Made by a program: the position numbers and the translations under genes. The notes under the pieces are model-generated. The model searched no databases. It saw only the letters and a list, made by a program, of their open reading frames with translations, and was not told the DNA's origin. A DNA stretch of 64,000 nucleotides from Microvirga puerhi. Its GTDB lineage: Bacteria; Pseudomonadota; Alphaproteobacteria; Rhizobiales; Beijerinckiaceae. Positions 58,604 through 64,000 of the stretch are shown one piece after another. The first letter of the stretch is position 1, and each line of letters opens with the position of its first letter. Location of the stretch: contig NZ_JAIRBM010000022.1 in the NCBI RefSeq assembly GCF_020089865.1, positions 1 through 64,000 on the forward strand, given 5' to 3'.

Positions 58604-60469
58604 TTAGGTTTGCAGGACGTAGGTCCCGGGTGCGTCTGTGACAATTGCGTATCCGAGTTCCGGTGCCCCCATTTCCGGTGGGGACACAGGTGCGCTGGAA
58701 TGGAGGGCGAGCCAGTCGGCCCATGCGGGCCACCACGATCCGTCGAGGCGAGGCGCGATCTTGGCCCAATTGTCCGGATCGAGATAGGCGTCTCCGGCCG
58801 CTTTCGTCAGGATCTGGAAGCTTGCATTGGAATGCGTGGAGCTGGACACAATCCCGGCATTGTGGCCGCCGGTGGTGAGCAGAAATGTGATGTCGGTATC
58901 GGTCAAGAGATGAATCTTGAAGGCGGAGTGCCAGGGAGCGACATGATCGCGCTCCGTTCCGACGGCAAAGATCGGGACACGTATGTCTCTCACCGTAATC
59001 GGTCTGCCGCCGACCAGAAAGCGGCCTTCGGCAAGGTCGTTATTAAGGAAAAGGCTCCTGAGATACTCCGAATGCATTCGATACGGCATTCGTGTTGTGT
59101 CGGCATTCCAAGCCATCAAATCGTTTATGGGAGTACGCTCGCCCATAAGGTAGTGTCTGACAACCCGCGACCAGATGAGGTCGTTGGGGCGCAACAGCTG
59201 GAATGCCCCGGCCATCTGGCGGGCGTCCAGATAGCCTTGGCTGTGCATCATGTCTTCGAGGAAATGAATCTGACTTTCATTGACGAAGAGTGTGAGCTCA
59301 CCGGCCTCACGGAAATCCACCTGAGCGGCAAGCAAGGTGACAGTCTTGAGACGCTCGTCGTCATCACATGCCATGGCTGCGGCGGCGATGGCGAGGAGGG
59401 TGCCGCCGAGACAGTATCCGACTGCATGGATCGGTGCGCCGGGCACTACGGCATTCAGAGCATCGAGCGCGGCCATGATGCCAAGAGTGCGATAGTCATC
59501 CAGTCCGATATCCGAGTCCTCGATGGTCGGGTTCTTCCAGGAGACGATAAAGACCGTGAAACCGCGACTGTTCAGGTAGCGAACCAGCGAATTCTCCGGG
59601 GAAAGGTCGAGGATATAATACTTCATGATCCAAGCCGGCACGATTAAAACTGGCTCTGGTCTGACCTTATCGGTCGTCGGCGCGTACTGGATCAGTTCCA
59701 TCAGGCGGTTGCGGTAGATCACCTTGCCTGGCGTTACGGCGACATCGCGGCCAACGCGGAACGCCTCCGCACCGGCAGGAGGCTTGTTGTGAACAACACG
59801 GTCCCAGTCGTCGAGAAAATTGCGAAATCCATCGAGTAGGTTCCGCCCACCCGTTTCCATGATCCGGTGCTGGATCACAGGATTCAATAAAAGCGCATTT
59901 GACGGCGAAACCATATCGAGAAACTGCCGTGCGACGAATTCAACAACGGCCTCGTGCTGACTCGTGACGCCCCCCACATCCGTCGTTGCGTTGTGCCACC
60001 ATTCTTCCTGCAGCAAGAACGCCTGATAGATCACATTGTAGGGCCACCGTTGCCATTCCGGGCTAGCGAAGCGAAGGTCATGTGCCGGTGGAGTGATGCA
60101 TGCTTCCGAGGTTCCTCCCTCCAGCGCAGAGCGGTAAGCAAATCGCGACAATCGCGTCCATTTTCGAGCGGCTTTGATGGCAAGCTCGACCCGTTTGCCG
60201 GGAGAATTCGACAAATGTAAGGCCCAATCGGTATAGGCTTCTATCAGTGATGCCGGCGACAATCCGCTCGTCAGGCGCGCCAATCCTGCATAGGCAATAT
60301 GATCGAGGACCTTCCGGAGGTGATGGAGCTCAGCCCCCTTACGTATTCCATCCGCTATGACCGCCGGTCTGGATACCTCCAGCCTTGCCTTACCGGACGG
60401 CGCAGGCGGATCGGGAACGATGGTCGTACCAATGTCGTTTTCGCGACTATTCGAATGGAAAGATCGCAT
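58604..60469 (-). CDS. phaC: poly(3-hydroxyalkanoate) synthase, class I
   Basis: PhaC polymerises hydroxyacyl-CoA into storage polyester granules. The 621-residue protein has the PhaC N-terminal domain ([22 protein letters not shown]) and an alpha/beta hydrolase fold. The lipase-like box is GYCLGG with catalytic Cys353; Asp508 sits in [10 protein letters not shown] and His536 in [10 protein letters not shown]. The start has GGAG seven bases before ATG. A phasin-like gene lies upstream in the opposite direction. A weaker FixK/FNR-like palindrome lies 73 bp upstream of the start. Length and motifs fit class I. Confidence 0.93.
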   Translation of the reverse strand: MRSFHSNSRENDIGTTIVPDPPAPSGKARLEVSRPAVIADGIRKGAELHHLRKVLDHIAYAGLARLTSGLSPASLIEAYTDWALHLSNSPGKRVELAIKAARKWTRLSRFAYRSALEGGTSEACITPPAHDLRFASPEWQRWPYNVIYQAFLLQEEWWHNATTDVGGVTSQHEAVVEFVARQFLDMVSPSNALLLNPVIQHRIMETGGRNLLDGFRNFLDDWDRVVHNKPPAGAEAFRVGRDVAVTPGKVIYRNRLMELIQYAPTTDKVRPEPVLIVPAWIMKYYILDLSPENSLVRYLNSRGFTVFIVSWKNPTIEDSDIGLDDYRTLGIMAALDALNAVVPGAPIHAVGYCLGGTLLAIAAAAMACDDDERLKTVTLLAAQVDFREAGELTLFVNESQIHFLEDMMHSQGYLDARQMAGAFQLLRPNDLIWSRVVRHYLMGERTPINDLMAWNADTTRMPYRMHSEYLRSLFLNNDLAEGRFLVGGRPITVRDIRVPIFAVGTERDHVAPWHSAFKIHLLTDTDITFLLTTGGHNAGIVSSSTHSNASFQILTKAAGDAYLDPDNWAKIAPRLDGSWWPAWADWLALHSSAPVSPPEMGAPELGYAIVTDAPGTYVLQT

Positions 60470-60989
60470 CTCAAACTCCGAGGAGACCGGATCTCAGCGC
60501 AACAATCACTTCAAGTGTGCCGGACGCCTCTCATGACCACCTTGTCTTGAATCAAGATCTTCTCAAGTTTCGGCAAAAGATCCTGACGTGCTGAGACGCC
60601 TGTTCCTGCCGAGGTGGAACTTCCCAGATATTTCGAACGCACAGCTCACCCGCAATGCGTCAGGCATATGAGTGTTCTCGGATCAAATCGTCGACGATTT
60701 CTCTCTATGATAACTGAAAAATCGGCGTCGGCGTTCATATTGTAGTCTACATTGTCGCTACTGTCGGCGTACGGGCTTCGAGGGTCCGATTCTTCTGGCA
60801 CGCCGAGCTCTGAAGTTTTCCGGTTCGTTTCGGTATCGCCTTCGAGGCTAGTGGAAGCTGCGCTATGGCTGCCGGAGCTTGGCTTCAACTTTCCCGGTAG
60901 CAGTTTGCGTCTCCAGTTCGTGCGTCTGCCTGCCCGAATTTTTACGCGGCACTCGAATTTCCGTCCAAACGCGATACGAGGAGATCCCC
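60470..60989. other. 520-bp divergent region between phaC and phasin-like gene
   Basis: No gene is supported. Two overlapping frames of more than 100 codons occur on opposite strands, but neither has a ribosome site or familiar motif. A partial FNR/FixK-like palindrome lies at 60542-60555. The rest is AT-richer than neighbours around 60700-60800 and probably holds both promoters. Confidence 0.4.
60542..60555. promoter_or_regulatory. partial FNR/FixK-like palindrome upstream of phaC
   Basis: TTGTC-TTGA-ATCAA matches the FNR/FixK box TTGAT-N4-ATCAA at 8 of 10 arm positions. It lies about 73 bp before the phaC start. The left arm is imperfect, so this is a weak call supported mainly by the better box at 62793 in the same gene block. 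Confidence 0.3.
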
Positions 60990-61337
60990 ATGACCGCACA
61001 GAAATCATCGGCGGCCGATCCTGCCCGCAGCGCAGCGGCGTTCAATACGCTCGCAGCCGAGAATGGCCATGCGCTTTTCGTCGGTATGGATTCCTGGCTG
61101 AAGGCATCCGCCGAATGCCAAAGGGAAATTATCGAGTTCCTTGCCCATCGCCTCGAAAAGGACGGAACCGTCGCGCAGCAGATCGCTTCCTGCAAAAATC
61201 TCATGGATGCCATGACCCTCCAGGCCCGCTGGGCCGGCGAGACCGTTCGGGACTACAATGATGAAATGACGAGGATTATGGCCATCTATACGCAGCCGGA
61301 AGCAGCGAGGACCCAACAGAGGCACAAACGATCCTGA
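60990..61337 (+). CDS. phasin-like small protein
   Basis: The 115-residue product is almost all helix, without signal peptide. The order AAFNTLAAENGHALFVGMDSWLKASAECQREIIEFLAHRLEKDGTVAQQIASCKNLMDAMTLQARWAGETVRDYNDEMTRIM is that of short phasins. In particular, the QxxWAxxxxxDYxxE helix is a phasin hallmark. It would coat polyhydroxyalkanoate granules made by PhaC, whose gene is divergent next to it. The ATG has GAGGAG eight bases upstream. Confidence 0.8.
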   Translation: MTAQKSSAADPARSAAAFNTLAAENGHALFVGMDSWLKASAECQREIIEFLAHRLEKDGTVAQQIASCKNLMDAMTLQARWAGETVRDYNDEMTRIMAIYTQPEAARTQQRHKRS

Positions 61338-61364
61338 GCGGGCAGATGTCTTCGGGAGATCTTC

Positions 61365-62348
61365 CTAGGGAATAAGCACAGCAGCACCCTCGAGGTATCC
61401 TTCGCGAAGGTCCGCCAGTGCTTCGTTGGCAGCATTGAGCGGGTATTGGATTGTCTTGCTTTTGACCCCGGCCCGTGGAGCGATTTCAAGGAACTCGGTC
61501 GCGTCGCGGCGAGTGAGGTTGGCGACGGAGACGATCTGCCTCTCCTCCCACAGAATGCGGTAGGGAAAGCTCGGAATATCGCTCATATGGATCCCGCCGC
61601 ACACGACCCGTCCTCCCTTCCTCACAGCTCGCAGGGCTGCCGGAATGAGGGCGCCGACAGGTGCGAAGATGATGGCAGCAGCGAGAAGTTCCGGCGGCAT
61701 TTGATCCGAGCCCCCAGCCCAGTCCGCGCCGAGAGAGCGAGCGAAGTTTTGCGCGGTCTCGTCAGACGGTCGCGTGAACGCGAAGACTCGGCGTCCCTGC
61801 CATCGGCAGACCTGCATGATGATATGAGCGGCTGCTCCAAATCCATAAAGCCCGACCGTTTCTCCGTCACCGGCTGCAACGAGGGAGCGCCATCCGATCA
61901 GACCTGCGCACATCAGGGGCGCCGTCGCCACGGGATCGGAGAACCCATCGAGCCGGAAGACGTAAGCGGAATCCGCCACGACGTGAGTGGCGTAGCCGCC
62001 GTCACGGGTATAGCCGGTGAAGAGCGGTGCGTCGCAAAGGTTCTCGTGTCCCGACAGACAATAGCGGCAATGTCCGCAGGTGTGACCAAGCCATGGAACG
62101 CCGACCCGGTCGCCGATGCTTAGGCCCATAACCTCATCGCCTACGGCATCTACAATTCCAACGATCTCATGGCCCGGAATAAGAGGAAGCTTGGGAGTCG
62201 GGAGGTCGCCATCTACGACATGGAGATCCGTTCGACAGACGGCGCAGGCTTCGACGCGCAATCGGACTTCGCCCCGGGCGGGGCGAAGCTCAGGCATATC
62301 CATCAAAACCAATGGCGTCCGAATGGCCTTCAGCACCATTCCGTGCAT
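61365..62348 (-). CDS. zinc-dependent alcohol dehydrogenase family protein
   Basis: The 327-residue enzyme has the medium-chain dehydrogenase fold. Catalytic zinc ligands are in ACAVCRTDLHVVDGD and GHE (IPGHEIVG). Structural zinc cysteines are in CGHCRYCLSGHENLCDAP. The NAD-binding turn is GLYGFGAAAHI. The substrate-side motif LMCAGLIGWRSL is typical of the AdhP-like branch found in anaerobically induced clusters of rhizobia. The start overlaps the stop of the upstream gene (TGATG), so the two are coupled. Substrate is not known. Confidence 0.9.
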   Translation of the reverse strand: MHGMVLKAIRTPLVLMDMPELRPARGEVRLRVEACAVCRTDLHVVDGDLPTPKLPLIPGHEIVGIVDAVGDEVMGLSIGDRVGVPWLGHTCGHCRYCLSGHENLCDAPLFTGYTRDGGYATHVVADSAYVFRLDGFSDPVATAPLMCAGLIGWRSLVAAGDGETVGLYGFGAAAHIIMQVCRWQGRRVFAFTRPSDETAQNFARSLGADWAGGSDQMPPELLAAAIIFAPVGALIPAALRAVRKGGRVVCGGIHMSDIPSFPYRILWEERQIVSVANLTRRDATEFLEIAPRAGVKSKTIQYPLNAANEALADLREGYLEGAAVLIP

Positions 62349-62653
62349 CAGCCGATCGCGCCTGGCGCCTGAAGTCCCATGACATTGGTCAGGCACTCCT
62401 GCAGGTCGGTCAGCGACCGGATGCAGGGTTCGCGCTCTGCTTGATAGCGACGTTCCAGTTCTTCGGCCAAACGGCTGCAGACTTGGCCGTTCTCATCCGA
62501 TGCCTGAAGGCGCTGGCGTTCGGTTTCATAGCGAAATTCGATATCCGCCAGGGCGCCGAGTGTCTGCTGAATTTGCAGAAGCAGATCGTCCGGATACCAA
62601 GGCGTTCGAGGCCGTGGCACAGACATCCTTCTTGCGAAGGCATTTATCGTCAT
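62348..62653 (-). CDS. hypothetical protein coupled to alcohol dehydrogenase
   Basis: The 101-residue product is helical and hydrophilic. After a short N-terminal part (INAFARRMSVPRPRTPWYPDDLLLQIQQTLGALADIEFRYETERQRLQ) comes a second helix with a conserved-looking REPCIRSLTDLQECL segment. The ribosome site is GGGAGGA, eight bases before ATG. Its stop overlaps the alcohol dehydrogenase start by one base (TGATG). It would be the first gene of that unit, near the FixK-like box. No family is recognised. Confidence 0.65.
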   Translation of the reverse strand: MTINAFARRMSVPRPRTPWYPDDLLLQIQQTLGALADIEFRYETERQRLQASDENGQVCSRLAEELERRYQAEREPCIRSLTDLQECLTNVMGLQAPGAIG

Positions 62654-62792
62654 TCGGAGTTCCTCCCGGTTCTTGTGAGCAGGATCGGGACGCGGACAGC
62701 GAAGCTTGGCGGTCCCATAGCGTGCGCATGACGCGGCTATCTTCGGATCCAAGACCGTGAGCAAAACCTACCGCGCCAATCGGGCCATTTCT

Positions 62793-62806
62793 TTGACCAA
62801 AGTCAA
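62793..62806. promoter_or_regulatory. FNR/FixK-type palindrome between divergent stress genes
   Basis: TTGAC-CAAA-GTCAA is a perfect palindrome that fits the FNR/FixK consensus TTGAY-N4-RTCAA. It lies between the coupled hypothetical/alcohol dehydrogenase unit and hsp20, 140 and 128 bp from their starts. Low-oxygen control is inferred from the motif and the gene types. Confidence 0.5.
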
Positions 62807-62933
62807 AGTCGAATAGCGCTCTGAGAGCAGATGATGAAAAGGACGGCCTTCGCCATGAAGTGCCACACGCTTCGGCAGAGCAAACAGCCGAACGGCGCCG
62901 TTCTGGAGCCGACCGACCGAGGAGGTATATGCA

Positions 62934-63461
62934 ATGGCTCGTAACCCATTAACACCCTTCTATGCAGGTGGACGCGGTGATCCTTTCCTTTCACTCCATC
63001 GAGAGATGAATCGTCTGTTCGACGATGTATTGCGTGGTTCCGCCACTGGTCCAAGCGAGAACGGGGATCTCGGCTTCGTTCCCGCCCACATCAATGTATC
63101 CGAAACTGCGGACGACCTCCGCGTCACGGCGGAGCTTCCCGGGGTGGCACCTGAGGATGTGGACATTACGCTCGACAACGGCGTCTTGACCATTCGTGGA
63201 GAAAAGCGCTTCGAGAAGAAGGACGAGAAGGAGAGTTTCCATTTCGTCGAGCGTTCCTATGGAAGCTTCCAGCGCTCCTTGCGGCTACCCTTTGCCGTGA
63301 GCCCTAACCAAGTTCACGCCACGTTCGACAATGGCGTTCTCACAGTCAGCATTCCCAAGAGCAAAGCCCAGGAACAGTCGACCCGGGTTCAGATCCAGGG
63401 ACGCAGCGGCCAAGGTGAGAAGACGAGCGCCTCCGCGAATGCTCCCTCCAAGGCCAAGTAA
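62934..63461 (+). CDS. Hsp20 family small heat-shock protein
   Basis: The 175-residue chaperone has an N-terminal arm with PFLSLHREMNRLFDDVLRG. The alpha-crystallin domain (about 50-145) contains AHINVSETADDLRVTAELPGVAPEDVDITLDNGVLTIRGEK, ERSYGSFQRSLRLPFAV, and the hallmark A-x-x-x-NGVLTVSIPK. A Gln/Ser-rich tail ends it. It binds unfolding proteins under stress. The ribosome site GAGGAGG is strong. The IbpA-type class A pattern common in rhizobia fits. Confidence 0.95.
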   Translation: MARNPLTPFYAGGRGDPFLSLHREMNRLFDDVLRGSATGPSENGDLGFVPAHINVSETADDLRVTAELPGVAPEDVDITLDNGVLTIRGEKRFEKKDEKESFHFVERSYGSFQRSLRLPFAVSPNQVHATFDNGVLTVSIPKSKAQEQSTRVQIQGRSGQGEKTSASANAPSKAK

Positions 63462-63683
63462 CAGAGACAGGCTCCAGTGAGCACTGGAGCCGAACCCCAG
63501 GTACAGACTGAGCCGGTTCTGAAGGGGTCCGGAACCTGCACTTCCGAGCGGAGATGCAGGTTGGATCGGTTGAGCGTATCTGGCGTTCCGGAAGCCTGGG
63601 CCTAGTACAAGCGGGCGGTCGTGGGCTATCCCGTGTGGCTGCGAGATGCTCTCTCACCAAAGAAGACGTTTACCTTCGGCGGA

Positions 63684-64000
63684 TCAATACGACAGGAGGA
63701 GTGGTACGGGACTGCTATGAAGGAGCGACTGCGTCGTTCCGCCGAGAACGAACTGACGCAGACGGGAATGCACGAAGGCCCCCATCACGATCATGCTGCT
63801 GCGGCTCAACGTGGCGTGGTTGCGTAAGGTCTCGGCCACGTCCCTATCCAAGGCCGGCAGATCCAGGACAGTGGCGTTGATCCCGTGTCGCGCGAGGTGG
63901 GGCGCAATGTCGGCGCCTGGAATGGATTCACGCAGATCCTTCTCTCCCGTGATGCTCACGAGATCGACTTGTCCGGCTGCACGCAGAAACGGGAGGGCGT
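63684..64000 (-). CDS. universal stress protein UspA family, C-terminal part (cut by window edge)
   Basis: The reading frame is open to the right edge; only the C-terminal 105 residues are seen. The visible part reads ALPFLRAAGQVDLVSITGEKD, HLARHGINATVLDLP, and then SSMIVMGAFVHSRLRQFVLGGTTQSLLHSSPVPLLLSY. That is the UspA end with the GxxxHSRxRxxxLGGxTxxxL nucleotide-binding block. In rhizobia such proteins with two Usp domains are often induced under low oxygen. The GTG within the frame at 63959 is not the start, since the domain continues upstream of it. Confidence 0.88.
   Translation of the reverse strand, partial: ALPFLRAAGQVDLVSITGEKDLRESIPGADIAPHLARHGINATVLDLPALDRDVAETLRNHATLSRSSMIVMGAFVHSRLRQFVLGGTTQSLLHSSPVPLLLSY

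Noticed and set aside
60646..61008. Minus-strand frame of 120 codons between phaC and the phasin-like gene
   Set aside because: No ribosome site, odd composition, overlaps the phasin promoter and start.
62831..62944. Short frame of 37 codons upstream of hsp20
   Set aside because: No ribosome site, and it runs into the hsp20 ribosome site and start.

Overview
The window looks like a chromosomal stretch of an alphaproteobacterium of the order Rhizobiales (Hyphomicrobiales), most likely close to Microvirga or Methylobacterium. The reasons are high GC content, an ExoR-like Sel1 protein, ICE-like (Irr) and FixK/FNR-like palindromes, DUF882, DUF1236, DUF1059 and DUF930 proteins, and RTX proteins with the C-terminal module typical of that group. 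The genus is an inference; no rRNA lies in the window.

Layout: 1-6.6 kb holds the 5' part of an autotransporter (its barrel lies outside the left edge), a GH25 lysozyme lipoprotein, MgtE, a tRNA-Leu(GAG) with terminator, and lipB. 6.6-14.9 kb is metabolic: an acyl-CoA carboxylase beta chain, ilvD overlapping an exoR-like gene, xthA, a ceramidase-like membrane protein coupled to a DHFR-like protein, and small secreted proteins. 15.9-22.1 kb is a compact operon with overlapping or nearly abutting genes: IrpA-type imelysin, multicopper oxidase, di-haem oxidoreductase, second imelysin and DUF1513. An Irr-type palindrome precedes it, so it reads as a periplasmic metal-redox module. 22.3-33.2 kb has pgm with a PfkB sugar kinase, a phosphoribosyltransferase, cell-envelope enzymes (DUF882/M15, L,D-transpeptidase), a DppA-like D-aminopeptidase and several small unknown genes.

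33.3-34.7 kb is a copper/haem locus: HMA chaperone plus DUF305 protein behind a CueR/HmrR-like promoter, and cytochrome b561 behind a second Irr-like palindrome. The same CueR-like promoter reappears 24 kb away in front of a Cu-ATPase (56-58.4 kb). 37.1-39.4 kb is the most unusual part. A highly structured RNA leader with mutually exclusive helices, one of which would hide the ribosome binding site, precedes a small membrane-protein gene. Next to it are five copies of a palindromic repeat around a lone GIY-YIG nuclease and an AT-richer orphan gene.

42.7-46.8 kb carries two RTX proteins between uvrA and ssb, genes that are often neighbours in this class. One is a serralysin-like protein that has lost two of its three zinc-binding histidines; the other is a seven-bladed beta-propeller. 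Both share the same C-terminal secretion module. 48-56 kb has an M20 peptidase, GNAT, MarC, PP2C, LemA plus M48 protease, and gyrA. 58.6-64 kb is a PHA and stress block (phaC, phasin-like gene, zinc alcohol dehydrogenase, Hsp20, partial UspA) with one good FixK/FNR-type palindrome and one weaker one, suggesting a low-oxygen regulon.

The strongest candidates for something undescribed are the switch-like leader at about 37.35-37.51 kb and the repeat/GIY-YIG cluster beside it. All functional assignments rest on reading motifs and family resemblance by eye; no database search was run.
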